NCBI GenBank assembly: GCA_002362135.1
Contig: DETO01000024.1
Coordinates: forward strand, 1 to 5,651
Direction of reading: 5' to 3'
Origin: Ruminococcus sp. UBA3286
GTDB lineage: Bacteria > Bacillota > Clostridia > Oscillospirales > Ruminococcaceae
DNA: 5,651 nt
Part shown: positions 1 to 5,651 of the stretch, in pieces
Numbering within the stretch: position 1 is the stretch's first letter
Layout of the letters: every line of letters begins with the position of its first letter
Notes under the pieces: model-generated
The model's database searches: none
Told to the model about the DNA's origin: nothing
Seen by the model: only the letters and a program-made list of their open reading frames with translations
Position numbers and translations under genes: made by a program

Positions 1-28
1 GGACAAATTAAAAAAAATAGTGTATAAT
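1..28 (+). promoter_or_regulatory. Sigma-A type promoter for the lipoprotein gene, -35 cut by the window edge
   Basis: A perfect -10 hexamer TATAAT lies at 23-28. With a 17-nt spacer the -35 hexamer would cover the base before the window plus GGACA at 1-5, which fits TTGACA at its last four positions (GACA). The predicted transcript would start near position 35, leaving a leader of about 35 nt before the lipoprotein start codon. The first base or two of the -35 cannot be seen, so the call depends mainly on the -10 and the spacing. Confidence 0.5.
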
Positions 29-70
29 TAAAAAGCATATGAAATTATACTTAATCGGAGGCTGTTTAAA

Positions 71-1327
71 ATGACTAATTTTAAGAAAATCACCGCGGCT
101 GCTGTTTCGGCTGCACTTGCTGCTTCTATGGCGGGATGTACGCCTTCAATCGGCAGCGGTTCAACTGTTGCCATGACGGTAAGCGGATATGATGTTCCTG
201 CGGGACTTTTCATTTATTATACGATCCAGAGTTTTGACGAAGCGTCGAATATTTTAAAGGAGAAGAACGGCGAAGCTCCTGAGATCAAAGATGTAAAGAA
301 TGCCAAGATCGATTCTATGGACGCCACGGACTGGATACAGGATAAGGCGCTTGAATATTGCGTTCAGTATATTTCCGTACTCAAGGAGTTTGACGATATC
401 AACGCTGCCGGCGGAAATCTTGCTGTTTCTGATGAGGATATGGAGAGCGCGGAGTCGATGGCTTCTTATTATTACAACGCCGATCCGCGTCTCAAGGAAA
501 ACGGTGTAAGTCTTGAATCTATGCAGAAAATGGCTGAAAACAGTTTCAAGGAGCAGGAGATCTTCAATTACTATTACGGATTTGAAGGCACGGAGGGCTG
601 CTCGGAAGATGAACTGAAAGATTATTTTGATGAAAATTTTGCGCGAGTTAAATACCTGTCGATAAGCCTTACCGACAGCGAGGGCAATAAAGTAAGCGCG
701 GACGAAGAGAGAAAACGCCACAAGCTTGCTGAAGAATACGCCGAGCAGATCAACAAAAAGTCCTCTGAAATGGACAAGATGTTTGAACTTGACGCAGTAA
801 GCGACGATTACAACGAGTATATCGCAGCCCAGACAACTACGGCTGAGGGTGAAACTACGACGACTACCACAACAACTACCACTGATGCCGAGGAAACTAC
901 AACAACCACTGATCCATACGCAAACGAGCGTCTCATTCAGAAATCGACTACAACGGCTGCCGAGGAAAAAGATGATTCGGACAATTCCGAGACTGAAGCT
1001 GCCGAAGAAGCCGAGGAAACCGATGCTGAAAAGAACGACCGTCTGTTCAACGAATTCCTCTTCAATGATATTACAAAGGGTAAAGCCGAGGTTTATGATT
1101 ACAGCGAGGATACCATTTACGTTGTTATTCGAGGCGATCTGAGAGAGCGTATGACAGAGGACGACTATTGGTCGGAGGATTATATCAGCCGTCTCCAGTC
1201 TGTAAGATATTACGATTCTTTCGTCGATATGCTTGAAAATAAGGCTGATCAGCTGAATTACGACAAGAATAAGTCGGCGTTCAGACGTTATTCTCCCTTT
1301 AAACTTGAACTTGAAACAGAAGAATAA
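71..1327 (+). CDS. Secreted lipoprotein, SurA/PrsA-like foldase with degenerate PPIase region and Thr-rich linker
   Basis: The 418-residue product is a predicted membrane-anchored extracellular lipoprotein. The N-terminus has Lys5-Lys6, a short Ala-rich hydrophobic stretch, and a lipobox M-A-G-C with Cys23 as the lipidation site. Residues 32-190 are mostly helical and end in DYFDENF followed by RVKYLSISL, resembling the junction between the SurA/PrsA N-domain and a parvulin PPIase domain. The first parvulin strand usually contains a His (VKHI-like), but Tyr is present here. The catalytic core after the first helix (to about 250) is replaced by a Thr tract (255-280) and an acidic Glu/Asp/Ala stretch (297-322). 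Residues 323-410 resume a parvulin-tail and C-terminal-helix pattern (FNDITKGKAEVYDY, YVVIRGD). I infer a chaperone-like role in folding exported proteins without isomerase activity. The ATG is chosen because GGAGG at 57-61 lies 9 nt upstream and the signal peptide begins right after it. It may instead be an unrelated lipoprotein with a similar fold. Confidence 0.72.
   Translation: MTNFKKITAAAVSAALAASMAGCTPSIGSGSTVAMTVSGYDVPAGLFIYYTIQSFDEASNILKEKNGEAPEIKDVKNAKIDSMDATDWIQDKALEYCVQYISVLKEFDDINAAGGNLAVSDEDMESAESMASYYYNADPRLKENGVSLESMQKMAENSFKEQEIFNYYYGFEGTEGCSEDELKDYFDENFARVKYLSISLTDSEGNKVSADEERKRHKLAEEYAEQINKKSSEMDKMFELDAVSDDYNEYIAAQTTTAEGETTTTTTTTTTDAEETTTTTDPYANERLIQKSTTTAAEEKDDSDNSETEAAEEAEETDAEKNDRLFNEFLFNDITKGKAEVYDYSEDTIYVVIRGDLRERMTEDDYWSEDYISRLQSVRYYDSFVDMLENKADQLNYDKNKSAFRRYSPFKLELETEE
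833..910 (+). repeat. Low-complexity Thr-rich coding tract inside the lipoprotein gene
   Basis: Residues 255-280 contain runs of three, ten and five threonines separated by AEGE and DAEE. All four Thr codons (ACT, ACC, ACA, ACG) are mixed within the ten-residue run, so the DNA is not a simple microsatellite; the composition seems kept at protein level. Such linkers are common in Ruminococcus surface proteins, are probably flexible, and are candidate O-glycosylation sites. That last point is inference. Confidence 0.85.
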
Positions 1328-1356
1328 TTCTTGGTATATCTGAGTATTATAAAATT

Positions 1357-1391
1357 AAAGAACAGCGGTAATTTATATCGCTGTTCTTTTT
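1357..1391 (+). terminator. Intrinsic terminator after the lipoprotein gene
   Basis: A perfect 11-bp stem pairs AAAGAACAGCG (1357-1367) with CGCTGTTCTTT (1379-1389). It can extend inward by a G-U pair and two A-U pairs to leave a 5-nt ATTTA loop. The T run continues to 1391. The A-rich left arm also gives a T tract on the opposite strand, although no minus-strand gene is seen there. It starts 30 nt after the lipoprotein stop and ends 25 nt before the ligA start. Confidence 0.88.
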
Positions 1392-1399
1392 ATATCAGT

Positions 1400-1411
1400 A
1401 GGAACGGGTGA
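1400..1411 (+). promoter_or_regulatory. Ribosome binding site deciding the ligA start
   Basis: The stretch AGGAACGGGTGA contains GGGTGA (1406-1411), which fits the 3' end of the Shine-Dalgarno consensus and lies 5 nt before ATG at 1417. An in-frame GTG at 1408 would extend the protein by three residues, but it sits inside this site and has only the weak AGGA at 1400-1403 close before it. ATG 1417 is therefore preferred. Confidence 0.65.
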
Positions 1412-1416
1412 TTTTT

Positions 1417-3369
1417 ATGAATAAAAACGATAAAAAGATCGAACGAATGAAAGAACTTAACGAGCTGCTTGCAAAGGCTTCCGACGCCTATTATAATACG
1501 GGTGTTGAGATCATGTCCGATCATGAGTATGACGCCTTGTACGATGAACTTTCCGCTCTTGAAAAAGAAACGGAGATAATTCTCAGCGGCAGCCGCACTC
1601 AGAAGGTAGGATTTGAACCTGTCTCATCGTTAAAAAAAGTGCGGCATACTTCAAAAATGCTTTCCCTCGAAAAAACGAAAAGCATTGACGAACTCATCGG
1701 GTGGCTTGGCGAAAATATTGGATTTCTTAGTTGGAAACTGGATGGGCTGACGATAGTTCTGACTTACGACAACGGAATTCTCACACAGGCGGTCACGCGC
1801 GGCAACGGCGAGATCGGGGAGGATATTACGCAGAATGCGCGTCATATTATCGGAATTCCGACCGCTGTTTCATACAAAGAACATCTTGTTGTGCGCGGTG
1901 AATCATTGATGAAGTACAGCGATTTTGAACGCGTAAATTCCGAACTCGAGGACGGCGTAAAATATAAAAATCCGCGTAATCTTTGCGTTGGAACGGTACG
2001 CAATCTTGATCCGCGGATAACTGCCGAAAGAAATATTAATTTTTTTGCTTTTAATCTGGTTGAGGGTTCTGACTGTAATTCATTTGCAGAAAGGATAGAT
2101 TTATTGAAGTCGCTGGGATTTCAATGCGTTGACGGCGTAAAAACCGACAGCGCGGAGCTTGAATCTCATATTATGGAATTCGAACGGGCTATTGCGGAAA
2201 ATGAATTTCCCTCGGACGGGCTTGTATTAATGTTTGATGACGTGGAATATGGAAGAAGTCTCGGCGAAACTTCTCATGCGCCGCGAAATGGAATGGCATT
2301 CAAATGGCAGGACGAAACTGCCGATACAAAGCTTTTAGAGGTCAAATGGTCGCCGAGCCGCACCGGACTTCTTAATCCAGTGGCAGTTTTTGAGCCTGTC
2401 GAACTGGAGGGAACTACCGTATCGAGGGCTTCCGTACACAATCTCAGCATCGTGAAGCAGCTTCGGCTGGGTATCGGCGATACGCTGTCCGTGTATAAGG
2501 CGAACATGATAATTCCGCAGATCGCCGAAAACAAAACATCGTCTGATACGCTGGAAATACCGTCGGTTTGTCCGATTTGCGGCAGTAAAACCGAAATAAA
2601 ACGTTCCGCTGACGAGGTAGAAACGCTGGTATGTCCGAATTCACAGTGCGCCGCGAAACATATCGGAAAATTCGAGCATTTTGTTCAGCGCGACGCTATG
2701 AATATTGTGGGATTATCAACTTCCACCATAGAAATGCTGATAGAAGAGGGATTTTTACACAGCTTCAAGGATTTTTATCATCTTGATGTTTATCATGAGA
2801 AAATTGCAGAATTGAAGGGCTTTGGAGAGCGGTCATTCCAAAAAATGCAGGAGGCGGTCGAAGCGTCGCGGCATACCGAACTTAGCAGAGTTCTGTATTC
2901 TTTAGGCATTCCTAATATAGGCAGGGCTGCTTCGAGGCTTATATGCGCGGTTTATCCCGAAGCAGAGCAGCTTGAACAGCTTACTATCGAGGAATTGACG
3001 GCGATAGACGGAATAGGAGATGTGCTGGCGCAGGATTTTGTAAATTATTTTGCTGATGAAGTTAATCTTCGGGAATATCATGAACTGCTTGCGGAACTCG
3101 ATATCGAGAAAGCCGAAGAAATTGCCGAGGATTCCGAAATATTAGGAAAAACATTCGTAATAACGGGAGCGGTTAATATCTGGAAAAACCGCAGCGAACT
3201 GAAAACTTTCATTGAATCGCATGGCGGAAAAGTTGCGTCTGCCGTATCATCGAAAACCGACTATCTTATCAATAATGATTCGACTTCGAATTCATCGAAA
3301 AATAAAAAAGCCAAAGATCTTGGGATTCCTATTCTGACAGAAGAAGAATTTCAGAAAATGTACTCATAA
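1417..3369 (+). CDS. ligA: NAD-dependent DNA ligase, divergent LigA type
   Basis: This enzyme seals nicks in DNA during replication and repair using NAD+ and an enzyme-AMP intermediate. The 650-residue length is near the LigA norm (about 670). Order of domains: Ia with AYYNTG and DHEYDALYDEL (24-45); adenylation domain with catalytic Lys107 in WKLDG, TRGNG (128-132), RGE with Glu162, NPRN (185-188), SDGLV with Asp267, and AFKW with Lys296; OB fold with SRTG (314-317) and VSRASVHN (335-342); zinc finger Cys385, Cys388, Cys406, Cys411; helix-hairpin-helix repeats (about 466-545); BRCT domain (about 574-650). Several usual residues are changed: the Glu two before the catalytic Lys is Ser105, TRGDG is TRGNG, the motif IV Lys (E. 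coli Lys290) is Met272, and AGDxIP is ANMIIP. The same changes are, from memory, shared by a LigA group in other Clostridia, so it is likely functional. Whether a second, canonical ligA exists elsewhere cannot be seen. Its promoter is not clear. Confidence 0.93.
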   Translation: MNKNDKKIERMKELNELLAKASDAYYNTGVEIMSDHEYDALYDELSALEKETEIILSGSRTQKVGFEPVSSLKKVRHTSKMLSLEKTKSIDELIGWLGENIGFLSWKLDGLTIVLTYDNGILTQAVTRGNGEIGEDITQNARHIIGIPTAVSYKEHLVVRGESLMKYSDFERVNSELEDGVKYKNPRNLCVGTVRNLDPRITAERNINFFAFNLVEGSDCNSFAERIDLLKSLGFQCVDGVKTDSAELESHIMEFERAIAENEFPSDGLVLMFDDVEYGRSLGETSHAPRNGMAFKWQDETADTKLLEVKWSPSRTGLLNPVAVFEPVELEGTTVSRASVHNLSIVKQLRLGIGDTLSVYKANMIIPQIAENKTSSDTLEIPSVCPICGSKTEIKRSADEVETLVCPNSQCAAKHIGKFEHFVQRDAMNIVGLSTSTIEMLIEEGFLHSFKDFYHLDVYHEKIAELKGFGERSFQKMQEAVEASRHTELSRVLYSLGIPNIGRAASRLICAVYPEAEQLEQLTIEELTAIDGIGDVLAQDFVNYFADEVNLREYHELLAELDIEKAEEIAEDSEILGKTFVITGAVNIWKNRSELKTFIESHGGKVASAVSSKTDYLINNDSTSNSSKNKKAKDLGIPILTEEEFQKMYS

Positions 3370-3458
3370 AAGGAAAGATCCGCTGTTACCCGACAGCGGA
3401 TCTTGATTTGTCCCCTTAAGAAATACAACGATGAAAAGTGCAGTTTCATCATGTTGGT
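3366..3458 (-). ncRNA. Candidate small RNA of about 90 nt between ligA and the cyclase gene
   Basis: No protein-coding explanation is convincing here. The minus strand carries a perfect consensus promoter (3491 to 3463) whose expected transcript start is A3458 to C3456. The RNA would begin with a bulged stem-loop: CAAC and GATGAAA (3456-3444) pair with TTTCATC and GTTG (3436-3426), with a 2-nt AU bulge and a 7-nt loop. An unpaired stretch with AAGGGGAC (3417-3410) follows, then a 12-bp hairpin (3404-3375) and the tail UCCUUUU (3374-3368). Promoter, 5' structure, exposed purine-rich stretch and terminator together match the usual plan of a trans-acting small RNA. The 3' end touches the ligA stop codon on the opposite strand, so it could also affect ligA mRNA ends. 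It matches no family I know, including SRP, 6S and c-di-GMP riboswitches. Function is unknown. Confidence 0.45.
3368..3411. terminator. Hairpin terminator, probably bidirectional
   Basis: AAGATCCGCTGT (3375-3386) pairs perfectly with ACAGCGGATCTT (3393-3404), with an optional U-G pair closing a 4-nt loop. It begins 5 nt after the ligA stop. The plus-strand tail (GATTTGT) is only modestly T-rich, while the minus-strand tail is TCCTTTT. The hairpin therefore looks at least as good for transcripts from the right (small RNA, cyclase mRNA) as for ligA. Confidence 0.75.
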
Positions 3459-3462
3459 TTAA

Positions 3463-3491
3463 ATTATACATGAAATTCAGATTTGTGTCAA
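3463..3491 (-). promoter_or_regulatory. Perfect consensus sigma-A promoter pointing toward the ligA 3' end
   Basis: Read on the minus strand, TTGACA (3491-3486) and TATAAT (3468-3463) are separated by exactly 17 nt. Both hexamers are perfect. No gene of ordinary length lies downstream in that direction before the hairpin at 3404-3375, which is why a noncoding RNA is proposed. Confidence 0.68.
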
Positions 3492-3545
3492 TGGAAAATA
3501 ATATCCGATTTTGAATATTATATTGTATTCGACATTTTACTGTGT

Positions 3546-3575
3546 ATTATAATCTTCTTGTCACCGAAAAGTCAA
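3546..3575 (-). promoter_or_regulatory. Second minus-strand promoter just after the cyclase stop
   Basis: On the minus strand TTGACT (3575-3570) is followed after 18 nt by TATAAT (3551-3546), giving 11 of 12 consensus bases. It starts 9 nt past the cyclase stop codon and would begin transcription near G3540. A transcript from here to the shared hairpin would be about 175 nt and would include the smaller RNA. Confidence 0.55.
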
Positions 3576-3584
3576 CACAATAAT

Positions 3585-5498
3585 TCATATCTGAGGATTA
3601 TTTTTTTTACGCTTGCGAGCCTGCTTGAAAGCGTACATTTTTTTATCAGCTAAACGGATAATTTCATCTATATCTATATCTCCGTTGACAGGCGCTGAAA
3701 AGTATCCAATACTGGCGCGTACTGAATAAGGCTTATTCGATTTTGCATTGTAATCGCAAAGATATTCAAAAAATCTGCGTTTGAATTCTTCGTAAAAATC
3801 TTCTTCCGGGCAATTACGTATCAGCACTGCTGTACAGAATTCATCGCCGCCGAATCGCGCGCATATCTCGTTCTGGAGTGAACTTGCAAAAAGCGCTCTG
3901 CCCACCGTGATTATAGCGTTATCGCCCTCCGCATGACCAAAATTATCGTTGATATATTTAAGCTCGTCAAGATCTGCGGAAATAATAATAAGTGAAGAGC
4001 CGATGCTGTTATCGTCGGAAATTCGCCGTTCAAGCTTTTCGAAAAAACCTCTGCGATTAAAAAGACCGGTCATAAAATCGCGCTGAGAAAGTTTTTGCAA
4101 TTCATGATTGATCGATTTTATCTGCATACGGCTGTGAAAACTTCCGAGAGCCGCTCCTATCGTACTCATGATATTCTGCATTTTTTCGTATTCGTCAATA
4201 TTGATAGTTGGCTGAAAAACGCAGTAACCCATGACTTGTTCCGTGAAATTCGAGCAACATACCACAATAGGACGATCGGAGTTCAAAAGCAGATCGTATC
4301 GCGGCAGAAGTTTTTTCAGTGGAATATTACACTGTTCATATTCTATCTTATCATATCGATGATAAATAATATTTATGTTATCGCTGAAAGGTGTATCGTC
4401 CTTGTATCGGCTGCCAAAATCAGGAGGATCAAAAATGCCTTCGTTCAAAGCAAAAACGCAGGTGTCGAATTTAAAGCGATTCATGAGAATTCGCGGAAGG
4501 AAATTTATATCTGCAATTTTCGGAACGGAAGCGTGAGTGCTGCATATCATTTTTTGGCGTTCGTCGGAATATCGCAGACTTTTTATCAATGCCTGAATGC
4601 AGTGCCGCGAACTGTGCTGATCAATCTTTTCGCAGCCGCATGATTGTGAATAAACGATGCTGAAATCAACTTTGTACTCATTATTTACAATTTCGCCGTT
4701 GAGCATACGGGTTATAAGTTCTGTTATCAGTTGCCCCATTTTATCGAAATCGTGTTTGCAGGTAGTGATAGCAGGCGGTAAATATTCGATCTGACGGATT
4801 CCGTCAAAGCCTGTAACAATGCAGTCTTCGGGAATATTCACGCCCATTTCCTGAAGATAACCGCTTACTGTTATCGCCATAAAATCATTAGCGCATATGA
4901 TCGCGTCGGGAATTTTACGTTTTTCCGTCACAAACCACTTATCGAGCAGTTCAATAGTAGGAGTTTCCCAGAAGCAGCCGTATCCGATATTATCTTCATT
5001 AAATGAAATTTCATTATCTGTCAGAACCTTTTTGAACGCCTTAACGCGCTCCATGGAATACACATTATCCTTGAATCCTGCCACGAAAAAAATATTTTTT
5101 GCGCCATGGTATTCAACAACGTGACGGCATAATTTCTCGAAAACGTCGGAGTCGGTAAACGATACCATTGTACAGCCGTCTATTTTTTTATCAATGGAAA
5201 TTATTGGAATTCCGTACTCTCTGCAATTTTTCACTACATCGTCAACAATACCGTCGTCGTACATAATATTTGGAAGAATCACCAGCGCGGACAAGGATTC
5301 ATAAGGTATAAGCTTGAACACCGCTGAAGAACCCTTGTTTGTGGCATTATTTTCTTCGTAAAGATCGGCGCAGGAATTAAATACAATCAGCTTATAGCCG
5401 TTACGCACAGCGTGCTTGTTAAATTCGATTACGAAGTTATATCGGTCTTCTTCGTGAATAGTGGAAAGGCATACGCCTATAAGCTTTGTTTGCTGCAT
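3585..5498 (-). CDS. LacI-type sensor domain fused to GGDEF diguanylate cyclase (soluble)
   Basis: The 637-residue protein probably makes cyclic di-GMP from two GTP in response to a small ligand, perhaps a sugar. Residues 4-285 resemble the periplasmic-binding-like ligand domain of LacI/PurR regulators: ANDFMAITVSGYLQEMG (203-219), IPEDCIVTGFDG (222-233) and PPAITT (241-246). The N-terminal helix-turn-helix of true LacI proteins is absent. Residues about 330-455 look like a GAF-type domain, a weak call; a helix at about 455-472 links to the GGDEF domain (474-630). Catalytic features are intact: DFMTGLFNRRG, Asp509 and Asp511 with Lys514, NDNFGHAEGD (517-526) and GGDEF (550-554). The RxxD inhibitory site is missing (LQNE at 541-544). 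There is no signal peptide or membrane segment, so it should act in the cytosol. A TTG at 5540 would add 14 residues but lies upstream of the expected transcript start; ATG 5498 has the ribosome binding site. It is a single-gene unit convergent with ligA. Confidence 0.9.
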   Translation of the reverse strand: MQQTKLIGVCLSTIHEEDRYNFVIEFNKHAVRNGYKLIVFNSCADLYEENNATNKGSSAVFKLIPYESLSALVILPNIMYDDGIVDDVVKNCREYGIPIISIDKKIDGCTMVSFTDSDVFEKLCRHVVEYHGAKNIFFVAGFKDNVYSMERVKAFKKVLTDNEISFNEDNIGYGCFWETPTIELLDKWFVTEKRKIPDAIICANDFMAITVSGYLQEMGVNIPEDCIVTGFDGIRQIEYLPPAITTCKHDFDKMGQLITELITRMLNGEIVNNEYKVDFSIVYSQSCGCEKIDQHSSRHCIQALIKSLRYSDERQKMICSTHASVPKIADINFLPRILMNRFKFDTCVFALNEGIFDPPDFGSRYKDDTPFSDNINIIYHRYDKIEYEQCNIPLKKLLPRYDLLLNSDRPIVVCCSNFTEQVMGYCVFQPTINIDEYEKMQNIMSTIGAALGSFHSRMQIKSINHELQKLSQRDFMTGLFNRRGFFEKLERRISDDNSIGSSLIIISADLDELKYINDNFGHAEGDNAIITVGRALFASSLQNEICARFGGDEFCTAVLIRNCPEEDFYEEFKRRFFEYLCDYNAKSNKPYSVRASIGYFSAPVNGDIDIDEIIRLADKKMYAFKQARKRKKNNPQI

Positions 5499-5503
5499 AA
5501 TTT

Positions 5504-5513
5504 TTCCTTTCTT
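5504..5513 (-). promoter_or_regulatory. Ribosome binding site deciding the cyclase start
   Basis: On the minus strand AGAAAGGAAA precedes ATG 5498, with AAAGGA about 7 nt from the start codon. The alternative in-frame TTG at 5540 has only AT-rich promoter sequence before it and no purine-rich site. This fixes the protein at 637 rather than 651 residues. Confidence 0.82.
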
Positions 5514-5544
5514 ATAGACTTTTTCATAGAATTTACTCAATTAT

Positions 5545-5573
5545 ATTTTATCATATTAATGCAAAAAAGTAAA
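5545..5573 (-). promoter_or_regulatory. Promoter of the cyclase gene with extended -10
   Basis: On the minus strand TTTACT (5573-5568) lies 17 nt before TAAAAT (5550-5545), which carries the extended element TGA directly upstream (5553-5551). An overlapping TATAAT at 5545-5540 is an alternative -10. Transcription would start near G5538, giving a leader of about 40 nt. The -35 is weak, as is usual when an extended -10 is present. Confidence 0.6.
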
Positions 5574-5651
5574 GACTTTTTAAATAAATCAAAATCAGCT
5601 GTTTCCGTTTTTGTACAATAAGCTGAAAATTATGATTCTTTCTTGTGCATA

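Noticed and set aside
1..8. GGACAAAT at the left edge, also found in the candidate small RNA (minus 3413-3406), as a repeated element
   Set aside because: Eight bases is too short to claim a repeat, and the left flank is outside the window.
39..74. Eleven-codon leader frame whose stop overlaps the lipoprotein ATG
   Set aside because: It has no ribosome binding site and would be almost leaderless. The overlap is probably a by-product of the lipoprotein's own ribosome binding site and start.
3370..3471. Small minus-strand reading frames of about 33-35 codons starting at 3471 or 3452
   Set aside because: Neither has a Shine-Dalgarno sequence. The first start overlaps the -10 box and the second is within a few bases of the transcript start. 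Both run through the terminator hairpin.
3498..3521. Inverted repeat ATAATAT/ATATTAT as a terminator for the cyclase gene
   Set aside because: The 7-bp stem is all A-T with a 10-nt loop and lacks a clean T tract, so it is too weak for an intrinsic terminator. The hairpin at 3375-3404 is the better candidate.
3370..3584. c-di-GMP riboswitch or SRP/6S RNA in the gap near the cyclase gene
   Set aside because: I looked for the conserved c-di-GMP-I core, the SRP tetraloop helix and a long 6S-like duplex and found none.
5480..5527. Sixteen-codon frame starting at 5527 in the cyclase leader (minus strand)
   Set aside because: No purine-rich site precedes it and the sequence has no recognisable peptide character.
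5499..5540. Extension of the cyclase to a TTG start at 5540, adding 14 residues
   Set aside because: The TTG overlaps the alternative -10 element and lies upstream of the predicted transcript start, with no ribosome binding site. ATG 5498 has a good one.
5595..5626. Inverted repeat TCAGCT/AGCTGA with 20-nt spacing as an operator, and a possible rightward promoter TTGTAC with TATGAT nearby
   Set aside because: The repeat is only 6 bp, and the promoter spacer would be 14 nt. Neither exceeds what chance gives in AT-rich DNA.

Overview
The window looks like chromosomal DNA from a Gram-positive gut or rumen member of the Clostridia, most likely Ruminococcus or a close relative. The reasons are the moderate, slightly AT-rich composition, lipoprotein and PrsA-like logic, a divergent clostridial-type LigA, a soluble sugar-sensor/GGDEF fusion, and an all-threonine linker of the kind common in Ruminococcus surface proteins. 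The genus is inference, not proven. No mobile element, CRISPR array, tRNA or rRNA is visible.

Layout: a promoter at the left edge drives a secreted lipoprotein (71-1327, +) related to SurA/PrsA foldases. Its peptidyl-prolyl isomerase region appears degenerate and is split by a Thr-rich, acidic linker. A strong intrinsic terminator (1357-1391) follows, and only 25 nt later begins an NAD-dependent DNA ligase gene (1417-3369, +) of a divergent LigA type. Converging from the right is a 637-residue cytosolic protein (3585-5498, -) with a LacI-type ligand-binding domain but no DNA-binding domain, a GAF-like middle region, and an intact GGDEF diguanylate cyclase domain. Its own promoter and ribosome binding site lie at 5504-5573.

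The most interesting part is the 215-nt gap between ligA and the cyclase gene. On the minus strand it holds two promoter sequences pointing away from the cyclase gene: TTGACT-18-TATAAT (3575 to 3546) and a perfect TTGACA-17-TATAAT (3491 to 3463). Both lead into a bulged 5' stem-loop, a G-rich unpaired stretch, and a 12-bp hairpin with a U-rich tail that ends against the ligA stop codon. This is the layout of a small RNA of about 90 nt, with a possible longer form of about 175 nt, and it matches no RNA family I recognise.

The three protein genes do not form an obvious pathway. Lipoprotein and ligA are co-directional but separated by a terminator. The cyclase gene is its own unit, and its 3' end probably shares the bidirectional hairpin with ligA and the candidate small RNA.
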